Part shown: positions 1-12,057 of the stretch, piece by piece
How positions within the stretch are numbered: the stretch's first letter is position 1
Layout: each line of letters starts with the position of its first letter
NCBI GenBank assembly: GCA_902556405.1
Contig: CACDWF010000009.1
Location: 1-64,000 of the forward strand
Source: an uncultured Alphaproteobacteria bacterium
GTDB taxonomy: Bacteria > Pseudomonadota > Alphaproteobacteria > Rhodobacterales > Rhodobacteraceae
Length of the DNA: 64,000 bases
Direction: 5' to 3'
Program-made: the position numbers and the translations under genes
Notes under the pieces: generated by a model
What the model saw: the letters and a program-made list of their open reading frames with translations, nothing else
Database searches by the model: none
What the model was told of the DNA's origin: nothing

Positions 1-1
1 C

Positions 2-1258
2 GACGGGTCCTCCATTGCTGGATGGAAGTCAATAAATGAGTCCGATATGAAATTAATGCCGGATGTTGACTCAGGTTATCTTGATCCATTTTATTCGGAA
101 AAAACATATTGCTTGCACTGTAACGTCGTTGAACCAGAATCAGGAAAGTTGTACGGTAGAGACCCTAGAAGTACGGCTGTTAAAGCAGAAGAATATCTCA
201 AGAAAACTAAAATTGGAACTAAAGCTTTTTTTGGACCAGAAGCCGAATTCTTCCTTTTTGATGATGTAAAATTTTCAAACTCAATGAACAAAGTAGGCTT
301 TGAGGTAGACGCAGTGGATGCTTCATGGAACACGGATACAAGTTATGAAATGGGCAATATGGGGCATAGACCTGGAGTTAAAGGCGGCTACTTCCCTGTA
401 AATCCAACGGATGCCGGACAAGATATTAGGTCAGAAATGTTGTCAACAATGAAAAGAATGGGAATGAAAGTTGATAAACATCACCACGAAGTTGCTTCAT
501 GCCAGCATGAACTGGGACTTGTTTTCGATTCTCTGAAAACTCAAGGGGACAATCTTCAAAAATATAAGTACGTAATTCAAAATGTGGCTCACTCTTATGG
601 CAAGTCCGCAACCTTTATGCCGAAACCCGTAGCTAATGATAATGGAACAGGTATGCATACAAACATGTCTATATGGGACGGAAATAGTCCAGTATTCGCT
701 GGTAAAGAATATGCAGGCTTATCGAAAAACGCATTATATTACATCGGCGGAATACTAAAGCACGCGAAGGCTTTGAATGCGTTCACGAACCCGTCTACAA
801 ACTCATATAAAAGGTTAATTCCAGGGTTTGAAGCACCTGTTTTGCTTGCTTATTCAGCAAAAAATAGATCTGCGAGCATTAGAATCCCATACGTAGAGTC
901 GTCTAAAGCTACCAGAGTAGAAGCTAGGTTCCCAGATCCCACTGCAAACCCGTATCTTTCTTTTGCTGCGCTTTTAATGGCTGGATTGGATGGAATAAAA
1001 AATAAAATTGATCCAGGAGAAGCTGCGACCAAAGATTTATATGACCTTCCACCTGACGAGTTAGCTTCCATTCCTACGGTTTGTGGAAGTCTTAGAGAAG
1101 CTTTAAATAGTCTAGAGAACGATCATGAGTTCCTACTTCAAGGAGACGTCTTCAACGTTGATCAATTAGAGGGATACATGGACCTTAAGTGGGAAGAAGT
1201 TTATGCAGTTGAGCACACTCCTCATCCAGTAGAATACGGTCTATATTATTCCCTATAG
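2..1258 (+). CDS. glnA: Glutamine synthetase type I, 5' end cut off by the window
   Basis: ATP-dependent ligation of ammonia to glutamate in the cytoplasm; dodecameric GSI. The reading frame is open from base 2 and its first residues (DGSSIAGW) are the conserved motif found around residue 50 of GlnA, so about 50 N-terminal residues lie outside the window and the internal ATG at base 47 is not the start. Visible hallmarks are FFGPEAEFF (glutamate/metal site), [10 protein letters not shown] (ATP site), NRSASIRIP, and KDLYDLPP, which holds the tyrosine that is adenylylated in enterobacterial enzymes. Control by adenylylation is therefore possible. 419 codons including the stop are present. A hairpin follows the stop. 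Confidence 0.97.
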   Translation, partial: DGSSIAGWKSINESDMKLMPDVDSGYLDPFYSEKTYCLHCNVVEPESGKLYGRDPRSTAVKAEEYLKKTKIGTKAFFGPEAEFFLFDDVKFSNSMNKVGFEVDAVDASWNTDTSYEMGNMGHRPGVKGGYFPVNPTDAGQDIRSEMLSTMKRMGMKVDKHHHEVASCQHELGLVFDSLKTQGDNLQKYKYVIQNVAHSYGKSATFMPKPVANDNGTGMHTNMSIWDGNSPVFAGKEYAGLSKNALYYIGGILKHAKALNAFTNPSTNSYKRLIPGFEAPVLLAYSAKNRSASIRIPYVESSKATRVEARFPDPTANPYLSFAALLMAGLDGIKNKIDPGEAATKDLYDLPPDELASIPTVCGSLREALNSLENDHEFLLQGDVFNVDQLEGYMDLKWEEVYAVEHTPHPVEYGLYYSL

Positions 1259-1280
1259 GGCATTTAGACTTTATTGATAA

Positions 1281-1302
1281 GGCGTAAGAAAACGCTTACG
1301 CC
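1281..1302 (+). terminator. Possible terminator hairpin after glnA
   Basis: Perfect 8-bp inverted repeat GGCGTAAG / CTTACGCC with a 6-base loop, starting 22 bases after the glnA stop. The stem is the most GC-rich element nearby, but it is followed by TTAAAAGG rather than a T-run, so intrinsic termination is uncertain. Confidence 0.5.
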
Positions 1303-1333
1303 TTAAAAGGCTAATAACGTTTTACTGTTAATA

Positions 1334-3347
<2,014 letters not shown>

Positions 3348-3355
3348 TTATTACT

Positions 3356-4534
3356 TTGGATGAACTATTCAACAAGTTTGTTTTGGAAACACAAAAGCCA
3401 CCAGTAATGGAGGTTAGAGAGTGGGCTAGGGTACAACAAAAATCTCAAAAACCACTCTTAAACTTGAGCCAAGCAGCTCCTTTATCTCCACCTCCCGACA
3501 ACTTGCTAAAATTTTTGTCCGAACAGGCTCTTTTACCAGAAAATCACTTATATGGAGATGTTCTTGGTGATATTCCCCTGAGAGAAGAAATTGTTAATTT
3601 ATGGGAACAGGAGTATGGTTGTTCAATTTGCATAAATAACGTAGCTATAACCTCTGGTTGCAACCAAGCTTTTTGTGCAGCAATATCTACCATTGCTTCT
3701 GCAGGTGACTCAATACTTGTACCCGTTCCTTGGTATTTTAATCATGAAATGTGGTTAACAATTCAAGGAATTGATATAAAACCCATACCCTGCGATTTAA
3801 ACATGCTTCCAGATATTGAAGTAGCTGAGAAACTTCTAGACAAAAAAACAAAAGCGATTGTTATGGTAACTCCTAACAATCCGACGGGCGTTGAATATCC
3901 CTCAAAATTAATCAAAAAGTTTAGCAATTTTGCAAAAGATAATAATATTAAATTGGTAATCGACGAAACTTATATGAACTTTGGTAATAAACAAAGCAAC
4001 GTTCTATACAAAGGTAAGTGGAGCGATCACCTAATTCAACTTTATTCTTTTTCAAAAGTATATAGATTGACAGGACACCGCGTAGGTCTCATGGTTGCTT
4101 CTAAAACATTCTTAGATCAAGTTGCGAAATTTCTTGACACCACTACCATCTGTCCGAATAGATTAGCTCAAAAGGCAGCATATTTTGGGTTACTAAACCT
4201 GCGGGAATTTATGGCAAAAGAGAGGTTAAAGATCAATAAGCTCAAAAACATTTTTGTAAAAGAGCTAATCAAGAATCCAAATTGGTCACTTCTCGGTATA
4301 GGTGGTTATTTTGCGTATCTAGGTTATAAATCTAACTTGGACTCTATTTCAATGGCAAAAAAACTTCTTGCTGATCAAAACATACTTACTATTCCAGGAG
4401 ATATGTTTTTTCCAAAGTCAAAAAACCTCTTTAAAAAAGAGAGACGCTCAATTAGAATTGCGTTTGCAAATTCTACAAATGAAGAAATTATTGATCTGTT
4501 CAAGAGGCTAAAGAATTTTAGTATGTACACATAA
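3356..4534 (+). CDS. Class I/II PLP-dependent aminotransferase
   Basis: Fold-type I aminotransferase of the aspartate-aminotransferase superfamily, cytoplasmic. The pyridoxal-phosphate lysine is Lys234 in SFSKVYRLTGHRVG; TPNNPTG and VIDETYMNF are the usual PLP-ring and aspartate motifs. 392 aa, a normal family length. The TTG start at 3356 follows the parE stop by 8 bases, so it may be co-transcribed. Amino-acid specificity cannot be read from the sequence; no biosynthetic partner is adjacent. Confidence 0.85.
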   Translation: MDELFNKFVLETQKPPVMEVREWARVQQKSQKPLLNLSQAAPLSPPPDNLLKFLSEQALLPENHLYGDVLGDIPLREEIVNLWEQEYGCSICINNVAITSGCNQAFCAAISTIASAGDSILVPVPWYFNHEMWLTIQGIDIKPIPCDLNMLPDIEVAEKLLDKKTKAIVMVTPNNPTGVEYPSKLIKKFSNFAKDNNIKLVIDETYMNFGNKQSNVLYKGKWSDHLIQLYSFSKVYRLTGHRVGLMVASKTFLDQVAKFLDTTTICPNRLAQKAAYFGLLNLREFMAKERLKINKLKNIFVKELIKNPNWSLLGIGGYFAYLGYKSNLDSISMAKKLLADQNILTIPGDMFFPKSKNLFKKERRSIRIAFANSTNEEIIDLFKRLKNFSMYT

Positions 4535-4552
4535 TGTTTTATTGGTGTAAAT

Positions 4553-6445
4553 GTGGCAAGACTTAAAGGAAGTATAAGTAAATTCTTTGCATGGGTAATG
4601 GTTTTGATTGTAATAATAAGCCTTGCAGGATTTGGGATTCAGGATGTGATTTTAGGATCTACGGGCAGAGATATTGCAACAGTAGGCAAAGAAAAAATAT
4701 CTGTCGATGAATTTTTAAGAAGCGTAGAAAATGAGATACTTAAATTCTCTCAGGAAAATAATGTAACTCTAACTGTTGAGGAAGCGAAAACTTATGGATT
4801 AATAAACAAAGCTTTGAACGATTTAATTGCAAAGAAAATTTTTGACAACTTAATAAAAAGTGAAGGGATTTCAAGACAAGATAAAAGTGTCGCGGAATAC
4901 ATAAAAACAGTTGAGTCTTTTAAAGGTCTTAGTGGAGAGTTTGATATTGAAAAATATAAGCGCTATGTAGTGGCAACAGGATTGAACGTTAAAGAGTTCG
5001 AAAATAATTTAAAAGATGATCTTGCCAGAGAGCTTATCCTTGACGTTTTTGAAGCACCAAAAAAGATTGACATTACAATTCTTGAGAAATCTTTAGCACA
5101 CTATTTCCAAAGCAGGAATTTATTGTTTATAGAACTAAATGCTAAAAATTTTAGGTCGTTATCCAAGATACCGTCTAGTAGCGACATTTCAAAATATTTT
5201 GATGAAAGAAGAGACCAATTTAAATCTCCTAATAAAAAGATCATCAAAATTGGTTATGTCGATTTCGAAAATCTGATTAAACAACAAAAAATCGAAAATA
5301 AATTGATTGAAGACTACTATAATGAAAACATTAGCAGTTTTCAAAATGAAGAAAAGCGGCTTATTGATATGTTGTCTTTTTCTGATAAAAGTAGTGAAAG
5401 CAAACAACGCATTCAAGAAATCAAATCAAACTCAGAACTATTTGACGCAGAGATTACTTCCAGAGGTCTTGAAACAGATGATATAAGTCTAGGTTTTGTT
5501 GAGAAAGCCGACTCAAAAGATAATGAAAACCTTATAGAACTATTTAATAAGGAAAAGATAGGAATTTATGGCCCTTATAAAACTGATTTGGGTTTAGCGC
5601 TTTATAGAATAAGAGAAATTGTTGTAGAAAATGAGACAAGCTTGCTTAGTGCTAAAAGTGATATTAGAAAACTTCTTGCATCTGAAAAAGCTAAAAACGA
5701 AGTGTTTACAATTCTAGAAGATCTCAATAATGAAGTTGCTGCTGGACAAACATTAGAAGATTTGGAGTCAAAATTTTCAATTTCAATAGAGTCATTGGAA
5801 ATTGAAAATAATAAATTGCCAGACAGATTTCAAAATGATCCAAATGTGGAAAAGTTATTTAAGAACGCAAATGATCAAATTACAGAATTTATATTATTAG
5901 CCGATAATTCTTTGCTAGCTATGAAAGTCGAAGACGAGAAAAAAGAACGAAATTTGAGTTTACAGGAAGCATCAAAAGATATTGAAGAAATTTTACGTAA
6001 AGAAAATACATTTATTGCTGCAAAATCTTACTTTGATCAAAATTTGGATCTAACAAACGAAAACTTCTTAACCCAAATATTTGAAATGAATAGCAAAGAA
6101 GAAATATTAATTGAGATCAAGAATAAAAAAGTCTTTAGGTTTAATATCGATGCACAGCTAACTCCAGAAATAATGGGACGAATATTTTCTCTTAAGAAAA
6201 AAGAGTTTTTATTCTTTTTTGATGAATTGAAGCTTTTTCTAGTTTTTGTAGAAAATATAACCCCTAACGACATAGGCAAAGAATTAAAAAGAACACTTAT
6301 GTCGCAGCGAGAAGAGTTTTTAAAAAGAAGCTTAAGGCAAAACTTTATAAATAATTATTTAAACTTCATTAGGCAGAATACTGATATAAATGTTAATGAG
6401 AATCTAATAGAAAGCACCTTGTCAAATCTGCGAAGAACTGGCTGA
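4553..6445 (+). CDS. PpiD-like membrane-anchored periplasmic foldase (SurA_N/parvulin family)
   Basis: Single N-terminal membrane helix (about residues 10-30, FFAWVMVLIVIISLAGFGI) then a large periplasmic part: a SurA_N-like chaperone region (about 40-190) and a degenerate parvulin rotamase region (about 230-370). Typical PpiD is a homodimeric inner-membrane chaperone handling outer-membrane proteins leaving SecYEG. 630 aa matches the family. The start is GTG at 4553. It ends one base before trpE, an arrangement common in Alphaproteobacteria. The parvulin region is poorly conserved, so isomerase activity is doubtful. Confidence 0.8.
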   Translation: MARLKGSISKFFAWVMVLIVIISLAGFGIQDVILGSTGRDIATVGKEKISVDEFLRSVENEILKFSQENNVTLTVEEAKTYGLINKALNDLIAKKIFDNLIKSEGISRQDKSVAEYIKTVESFKGLSGEFDIEKYKRYVVATGLNVKEFENNLKDDLARELILDVFEAPKKIDITILEKSLAHYFQSRNLLFIELNAKNFRSLSKIPSSSDISKYFDERRDQFKSPNKKIIKIGYVDFENLIKQQKIENKLIEDYYNENISSFQNEEKRLIDMLSFSDKSSESKQRIQEIKSNSELFDAEITSRGLETDDISLGFVEKADSKDNENLIELFNKEKIGIYGPYKTDLGLALYRIREIVVENETSLLSAKSDIRKLLASEKAKNEVFTILEDLNNEVAAGQTLEDLESKFSISIESLEIENNKLPDRFQNDPNVEKLFKNANDQITEFILLADNSLLAMKVEDEKKERNLSLQEASKDIEEILRKENTFIAAKSYFDQNLDLTNENFLTQIFEMNSKEEILIEIKNKKVFRFNIDAQLTPEIMGRIFSLKKKEFLFFFDELKLFLVFVENITPNDIGKELKRTLMSQREEFLKRSLRQNFINNYLNFIRQNTDINVNENLIESTLSNLRRTG

Positions 6446-6446
6446 A

Positions 6447-7955
6447 ATGATTAATGAGATATTCCCCAGTTTTCAAAAATTTAAAAAAATTGGTAACTAT
6501 AATCAGCTAATTTTTAAGAAAATAATTGCTGATAAAGAAACACCTGTTTCAATATTTGAGAAAATTTGCGGCGATAAAAATAATTGCTTTTTACTTGAAT
6601 CGGTGACAGGCGGAGAGAATAAAGCCCGATATTCTATTATAGGCTTGAAACCAGACCTGGTTTGGGAAAGTATAGGCGGCGAATGCAGAGTTGCAGAGAA
6701 CTTACAAAAATCAAGTAAAATAGAGTTTAGAGTGTTAAATAATAAGCCTTTGACTGCGCTAAAAGAGGCTATAGATAGCTGCAAAATAGACATTCCTGAA
6801 GGACTTCCACCCATGATAGCAGGTTTATTTGGATATGTTAGCTACGACGTAATAAGGCTAATTGAAAACTTACCTAATATAAATAATGATGAGCTTGGAG
6901 TGCCAGATATAAGATTAATTAGACCAACGATTTTAATCGTATTGGATTCAATAAAAAATGAATTAATAGTTGCGTCACCAGCCTGGGCGAACGATAAGCA
7001 GTCTTTAAAAAATACCTATGATTATTCTGTAAAAATGATTGAGAAAACAGTGTCACAAGTTGCCCAACCCAGAAAAAAAGCAACCGCGAAAAGAGTACCT
7101 GACTCTTATATTGGGAAACCGGTATCTAATTTCACAAAAAAAGCTTATTTAAATATAGTTAATAGAGCAAAGAAATATATAAAAAGCGGAGATATATTTC
7201 AAGTAGTACCCAGTCAAAGATGGAAAATGAAATACTTACTACCAGGATTTTCTTTATATAGGTCTTTAAGAAGAACAAATCCATCTCCCTATATGTTTTA
7301 TTTTGATTTTAGTGATTTTAGTATCATAGGGTCTAGTCCAGAAATTCTTGTAAAAGTAGAGAATGATGATGAGGTTACAATTAGACCGATAGCTGGAACA
7401 AGACCTAGAGGCCTTAACGAAAAAGAAGATAAATTATTAGAAAACGAGCTTTTAAATGACAAAAAAGAGCTTGCAGAACACCTGATGCTTCTTGATCTTG
7501 GAAGAAACGACATAGGTAGGGTCTCGAAAATAGGCTCTGTAAAAATAACAGAAAGTTTTGTTATTGAAAGATATAGCCACGTAATGCATATTGTTTCGAA
7601 CGTAAATGGTAAGCTCTCCAAAGATGTTAATAATGTAAGCGCCCTTTTATCAGGTTTACCAGCCGGAACAGTTTCTGGAGCTCCGAAAATCAGAGCAATG
7701 GAAATAATAGACGAGTTAGAGAATGAAAAAAGGAGTATATTTGGTGGGGGGGTTGGTTATTTTGGCGCTTCTGGTCAAATGGATTTTTGCATAGCTATAA
7801 GGACTGCCATACTAAAAAACCAGCGGTTGTATTTGCAGGCAGGAGGTGGTGTTGTTTTTGATAGCGATGCTGAAACGGAATTTCAAGAAACGGTCAACAA
7901 GTCAAAAGCCTTGATAAAAGCAGCAAAAGACTCAATACACTTTTTTGGAGATTAA
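6447..7955 (+). CDS. trpE: Anthranilate synthase component I
   Basis: Converts chorismate and ammonia (from TrpG) to anthranilate, the first step of tryptophan synthesis. The N-terminal LLES motif (CFLLESV, about residue 49) is the feedback tryptophan site. The C-terminal chorismate-binding domain shows GSSPEILVK, RPIAGTRPRG, LDLGRNDIGRV and GGGVGYFG. 502 aa, normal length. ATG directly after ppiD; overlapping or adjacent spacing to trpG, trpD and trpC indicates one transcript. No leader peptide or attenuator is visible, because the coding sequence of ppiD abuts it. Confidence 0.97.
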   Translation: MINEIFPSFQKFKKIGNYNQLIFKKIIADKETPVSIFEKICGDKNNCFLLESVTGGENKARYSIIGLKPDLVWESIGGECRVAENLQKSSKIEFRVLNNKPLTALKEAIDSCKIDIPEGLPPMIAGLFGYVSYDVIRLIENLPNINNDELGVPDIRLIRPTILIVLDSIKNELIVASPAWANDKQSLKNTYDYSVKMIEKTVSQVAQPRKKATAKRVPDSYIGKPVSNFTKKAYLNIVNRAKKYIKSGDIFQVVPSQRWKMKYLLPGFSLYRSLRRTNPSPYMFYFDFSDFSIIGSSPEILVKVENDDEVTIRPIAGTRPRGLNEKEDKLLENELLNDKKELAEHLMLLDLGRNDIGRVSKIGSVKITESFVIERYSHVMHIVSNVNGKLSKDVNNVSALLSGLPAGTVSGAPKIRAMEIIDELENEKRSIFGGGVGYFGASGQMDFCIAIRTAILKNQRLYLQAGGGVVFDSDAETEFQETVNKSKALIKAAKDSIHFFGD

Positions 7956-7956
7956 A

Positions 7957-8535
7957 ATGATATTGATTTTAGATAATTATGATAGTTTTACATATAACTT
8001 GTATCATTATTTTGGCGAATTAGGTTGTGCAGCTGAAGTTTATAGAAATGATGAAATAACTGTCGATCGTATTATTAAGTTAAAACCAAAAGGCATAGTG
8101 ATTTCACCTGGGCCGTGTGGTCCTGAAAAGGCTGGAATATCTGTTGACCTAGTTAAAACTGTTGCAAGCTATAGAGAAATACCACTACTAGGTGTTTGCC
8201 TGGGTCACCAAGCAATAGGCGCGGCTTTTGGCGCAAAAATTATCCATGCTTCTGAGATAATGCATGGGAAAGTAGATGAAATACATCATTCTCAAGAGCA
8301 TATGATTTTTAATGGCTTACAAACACCTTTTGAAGCCACAAGATACCACTCTCTTTGTATAGATCCTATAACCTTACCAAACTCAATTGAAGCGATTGCA
8401 AAGTCCAGAGATAAGACTATCATGGCGATTATGCACCGTGAATTACCTATATTTGGCCTACAGTTTCATCCAGAATCAATTAAAACAGCTTGTGGAAAAC
8501 AAATTCTTAATAATTTTTTGAATTTTTTGGTATGA
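7957..8535 (+). CDS. trpG: Anthranilate synthase glutamine amidotransferase
   Basis: Class I glutamine amidotransferase supplying ammonia to TrpE. The nucleophile cysteine is in GVCLGHQAIG and the catalytic His-Glu in GLQFHPESI. I chose ATG 7957 because the protein then begins MILILDNYDSFTYNL as in the family; a TTG at 7945 would overlap trpE. 192 aa. Confidence 0.96.
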   Translation: MILILDNYDSFTYNLYHYFGELGCAAEVYRNDEITVDRIIKLKPKGIVISPGPCGPEKAGISVDLVKTVASYREIPLLGVCLGHQAIGAAFGAKIIHASEIMHGKVDEIHHSQEHMIFNGLQTPFEATRYHSLCIDPITLPNSIEAIAKSRDKTIMAIMHRELPIFGLQFHPESIKTACGKQILNNFLNFLV

Positions 8536-8539
8536 ATTG

Positions 8540-9559
8540 ATGAAAGAAAACCTAAAAGACCTATTATCAAGAGCTACACAGGGGCCTATATCATTTAATG
8601 GTGCCGAGATTGTTTTCGAAGCTATAATGGATGGGAAGCTTTCGGATGTCGAACTATCTTCATTTCTTACCTCTTTGAAGGTACGCGGTGAAAGCATAGA
8701 TGAGCTTACGGCCGCTGCCTCTATTATGAGGAAAAAATCGCTAAAAGTTTTAAACTGTGAGAATTCTGTGGATATTGTAGGAACAGGTGGGGACGGAAAA
8801 AATACTTTAAATATTTCGACAGCAAGTTCCCTTACCGTTGCTTCTACTGGTATGAAAGTTTGTAAACATGGAAATAGAAAAATCTCTTCACTAGCCGGTG
8901 CTTCTGATACTCTAGAGATCCTTGGGATAGATACAAAAATGGAACCAAAGGTTGCAGAAAATTTTTTAGAGAAGTTTAACTTTTGTTTTATGTTAGCCCC
9001 TATTTATCATCCTGCGATGAAGAATGTAATGCCAGTTCGGCAAGAGCTTGGTTTTAGAACAGTTTTTAACATTCTTGGCCCACTAACCAACCCAGCCTCT
9101 GTTAAATATCAACTTATTGGTGTTTATGAAAAATCATTAGCTATAAAGATGGTAGAGGTTTTACGAAATTTAAAAACTAAAAGGGCTTGGGTCGTTCATG
9201 GATCAGATGGAACAGATGAAATATCTATTACCGGTGAAACATATGTGGTTGAACTCGATGACGGTAATATTAACGAGTTTAAACTCAATCCTAAAGATGC
9301 TGGGCTAAAACCATGCAAGTTTTCAGAAATTTTGGGGGGTTCTCCTAAATTTAATGCACAAAAAATTGAGAATTTAGTTAATGGAGAGAAGAGTGGTTTT
9401 TTTCATTCAGTAGCTTTTAATAGCGCAGCAGCACTAACTATAAGTGAACAAGCAAAGAACCTTCAGGACGGAGTTCGAATAGCTGCTGACGCTTTACTTT
9501 CTGGAAAAACAAAAGAGTTAATTAAAAATTTGAAAGGATCAAAAACGTCATTGAAATGA
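8540..9559 (+). CDS. trpD: Anthranilate phosphoribosyltransferase
   Basis: Transfers phosphoribose from PRPP to anthranilate. Diagnostic motifs: VDIVGTGGDGKNTLNIST (PRPP/Mg site), KHGNRKISS and MPVRQELGFRTVFNILGPL. About 339 aa. ATG 8540 is preferred over the TTG one codon upstream. Ends in a 4-base ATGA overlap with trpC, so translational coupling is likely. Confidence 0.96.
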   Translation: MKENLKDLLSRATQGPISFNGAEIVFEAIMDGKLSDVELSSFLTSLKVRGESIDELTAAASIMRKKSLKVLNCENSVDIVGTGGDGKNTLNISTASSLTVASTGMKVCKHGNRKISSLAGASDTLEILGIDTKMEPKVAENFLEKFNFCFMLAPIYHPAMKNVMPVRQELGFRTVFNILGPLTNPASVKYQLIGVYEKSLAIKMVEVLRNLKTKRAWVVHGSDGTDEISITGETYVVELDDGNINEFKLNPKDAGLKPCKFSEILGGSPKFNAQKIENLVNGEKSGFFHSVAFNSAAALTISEQAKNLQDGVRIAADALLSGKTKELIKNLKGSKTSLK

Positions 9560-10338
9560 GCATTTTAAATAAAATAAAGTTAACAAAAATAAAGGAAGTA
9601 CGAAAATTAAATAAAAATCAGCTAGAGCATGATAGACAGAATTTTCTTAAGTTTTCACCAAATAACCATCGATTTGAAGATGCTTTAAAGAAATCGGGCA
9701 ATAATAAATATACGATAATTACTGAGATCAAAAAAGCCTCGCCATCAAAAGGTATAATAAGGGAAGATTTTAATCCACAGGAACTAGCAATATCTTATGA
9801 AAAAGGTGGTGCATCGTGCCTTTCTGTTTTAACAGATGAAAACTATTTTCAAGGTTGTAAAGAATACGTTTCTAAAATTAAAGAGGTTGTATCTATACCA
9901 GTTCTACGTAAAGAGTTCATGATCGACCCTCTTCAGGTAATCGAGACAAAAACTCTTGGAGCTGATTGTATTCTTATTATAATTGGCATGAACTCAGTTG
10001 ATGAGAATAAAATGATTGAATCAATGGCTTTAGATATTGGATTAGAGTGTATTTTAGAAGTTCATTCTTTTGAAGAGCTTGAAGCAACTAAGCATTTTTC
10101 TTCAAATATTATTGGTATAAATAATAGAGATCTTAATACCTTTGTTACTGATATCGAAACTACAGTTAATCTATTACCTAAAGTACCAAAGAATAAGACT
10201 GTAATATCTGAGTCTGGTTTATCAGAAAGGAGTGATTTGGAAAGACTAGCTAAACTTGGGGTGTCATCATTTCTTGTTGGAGAAAGTTTGATGAAGCAGG
10301 ATGATGTAGAAAAAGCAACACAATCATTAGTGGATTAA
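9556..10338 (+). CDS. trpC: Indole-3-glycerol-phosphate synthase
   Basis: TIM-barrel enzyme closing the indole ring from CdRP. Motifs: TEIKKASPSKG (catalytic lysine), VLRKEFMIDP, LECILEVH, GINNRDL and ISESGL. 260 aa, monofunctional (no PRAI/TrpF domain). Starts within the trpD stop (ATGA). trpF, trpB and trpA are not in the window, as usual for Alphaproteobacteria, where they form a separate cluster. Confidence 0.97.
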   Translation: MSILNKIKLTKIKEVRKLNKNQLEHDRQNFLKFSPNNHRFEDALKKSGNNKYTIITEIKKASPSKGIIREDFNPQELAISYEKGGASCLSVLTDENYFQGCKEYVSKIKEVVSIPVLRKEFMIDPLQVIETKTLGADCILIIIGMNSVDENKMIESMALDIGLECILEVHSFEELEATKHFSSNIIGINNRDLNTFVTDIETTVNLLPKVPKNKTVISESGLSERSDLERLAKLGVSSFLVGESLMKQDDVEKATQSLVD

Positions 10339-10340
10339 AT

Positions 10341-10829
10341 ATGAATAATGGATTTAGTCATCTTGATAATAAAGGCAATGCAAGAGTTGTTGATATTTCA
10401 AAAAAGAAAAAATCATCTAGGTATGCGAAAGCACAAGCTACGGTTTGGCTTTCTAAGAAGATACTAAAAATGATAAAAAATGATGAATTCAAGAAAGGAA
10501 ATGTTATTAATGTTGCCAGGATCGCTGGTATCATGGGAGCAAAACAAACGTCAAATTTAATTCCTCTATGCCATAATATTTCTCTGGATAGTAGTGAAAT
10601 TAATTTTCGATTTTTAGAAGAAGAACTCCAGATAGTAAGCATTGTACAATCTGAAGAAAAGACTGGCGTTGAGATGGAAGCACTAACTGCCGTTACAATT
10701 TCTGCTCTTACAATTTATGATATGGTCAAAGGAGTAGATAAGTCTGTTTACATAAAAGAAATATTTTTATTACAAAAAAAAGGTGGCAAAACTGGTGACT
10801 ACACAAAAATTAATGACAAAAAAATATGA
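10341..10829 (+). CDS. moaC: Cyclic pyranopterin monophosphate synthase
   Basis: Acts with MoaA in the first stage of molybdenum-cofactor synthesis (3',8-cyclo-GTP to cPMP). Motifs: QTSNLIPLCHNI (substrate-binding histidine) and KTGVEMEALTAV. 162 aa, typical. ATG two bases after trpC; ATGA overlap with moeA. Confidence 0.97.
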   Translation: MNNGFSHLDNKGNARVVDISKKKKSSRYAKAQATVWLSKKILKMIKNDEFKKGNVINVARIAGIMGAKQTSNLIPLCHNISLDSSEINFRFLEEELQIVSIVQSEEKTGVEMEALTAVTISALTIYDMVKGVDKSVYIKEIFLLQKKGGKTGDYTKINDKKI

Positions 10830-12010
10830 ATGTTTACAGTGCTTTAAAGGAAATATTTAAACAGAATATTTCATGCTCGAGTGAAAATATTCATTTAGAG
10901 GAAGCGCTTGGCAGAACGCTTTCAAAACCACTTAGGATAAACAAAAACATCCCTGAATTTGATACTTCCTCCATGGATGGATTCGCAGTTAAAAAGTCAT
11001 CTTTAGGAAAAATTGTGAGGTTTAAAATTTTGGGTGAGACAGCTGCTGGAGCTAATTCAGATTTTGTTATTAACCCTAACGAGTGTGTCAGAGTTTACAC
11101 CGGATCCAGAATGCCCAAAAATGCTGATTTTGTTATAATTCAAGAAAATACTCAGTTAGAGGGGAATTTCATGCATGTAAATGGCTATGATAAAAATAGT
11201 CCATACGTAAGAAAATTAGGTCTGGATTTTAAAAAAGGCAAAACAATTTCTCACCCCGTATTAATTGATTACAAGCTAATATCTGCTTTAGCTTCGCTTA
11301 ATTTTGAAAAAGTTTCTGTTATAAAAAAACCGAGGGTTTGCATTATTCCAACGGGGAATGAGATTTTAGCATTAGGAAGCAAGGCAAAAAAAAATAGTGT
11401 ATATTCATCTAGCCCATACGGCATCAAATCTTTGTTAGAAAATGAAGGAGCAGAGGTAACGATTGCTCCCATATGCAGAGATAACTTGGACGATATAATT
11501 TGTGCCCTCCAAAGTACGAAACAATCACAAATAATAATAACTCTTGGTGGTGTATCAAAGGGCAACTATGATCTTATACGTAAGCATTACATTAAGCTAG
11601 GTATAAAAATACTTGTAGATGGGATTCCCATAAGACCAGGAAAACCAATAATCATAGGCAAACTGGGTAAAAAAATTATTTTTTGCTTACCAGGCAACCC
11701 AATATCAAGTCTCGTGTGTAGCAGGTTGTTTGTTGTTGCATTAATCAGAAAAATGCTGAGAGGAAGGTTTGAAAAACTAACCACCCGACACGCTATATTA
11801 TCCGAAGACATTAAACTTTCAAATTCGAAGAGAGAACACTACATGAGAGCTTTTACATTTCAGGAAGGCACTAGACACTATGTCAAACCATTTTCACAAC
11901 AAGACAGCTCACTACATTCTGTACTTATAAAATCAAATTGTCTTTTAATTATCCCTGCTTGCTCATCACCTAAAACTAGGGGTGAAATTGTAGAGATTAT
12001 TGATTTTTGA
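10826..12010 (+). CDS. moeA: Molybdopterin molybdenumtransferase
   Basis: Inserts molybdate into adenylylated molybdopterin. Motifs: FDTSSMDGFAV near the N-terminus, VYTGSRMPKNADFVI, the MoeA/MogA-like domain ending in TLGGVSKGNYD, and FCLPGNPISS. 394 aa. The trp-moaC-moeA-lexA order is a conserved alphaproteobacterial arrangement; moeA ends just before the separate lexA promoter. Confidence 0.96.
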   Translation: MNVYSALKEIFKQNISCSSENIHLEEALGRTLSKPLRINKNIPEFDTSSMDGFAVKKSSLGKIVRFKILGETAAGANSDFVINPNECVRVYTGSRMPKNADFVIIQENTQLEGNFMHVNGYDKNSPYVRKLGLDFKKGKTISHPVLIDYKLISALASLNFEKVSVIKKPRVCIIPTGNEILALGSKAKKNSVYSSSPYGIKSLLENEGAEVTIAPICRDNLDDIICALQSTKQSQIIITLGGVSKGNYDLIRKHYIKLGIKILVDGIPIRPGKPIIIGKLGKKIIFCLPGNPISSLVCSRLFVVALIRKMLRGRFEKLTTRHAILSEDIKLSNSKREHYMRAFTFQEGTRHYVKPFSQQDSSLHSVLIKSNCLLIIPACSSPKTRGEIVEIIDF

Positions 12011-12011
12011 A

Positions 12012-12040
12012 TTGACAAAGAAGAAAAGAACATTTATAGA
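12012..12040 (+). promoter_or_regulatory. lexA sigma-70 promoter
   Basis: TTGACA (12012-12017, consensus -35), 17-base spacer, TATAGA (12035-12040, -10). It starts right after the moeA stop, so lexA can be transcribed independently of the trp-moe operon. The ribosome binding site GAGAGG (12047-12052) and ATG (12058) follow. Confidence 0.85.
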
Positions 12041-12042
12041 AC
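12028..12042 (+). promoter_or_regulatory. SOS box (LexA operator), autoregulatory
   Basis: Perfect GAAC-N7-GAAC (GAAC at 12028-12031 and 12039-12042), the direct-repeat LexA operator known from Alphaproteobacteria (GTTC-N7-GTTC on the other strand). It covers the -10 hexamer of the lexA promoter, as expected for autorepression. Confidence 0.92.
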
Positions 12043-12057
12043 ATACGAGAGGTTATT

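Noticed and set aside
47-49. ATG as the start of glnA
   Set aside because: Frame is open to the window edge and encodes conserved GlnA residues before it; the gene is simply truncated.
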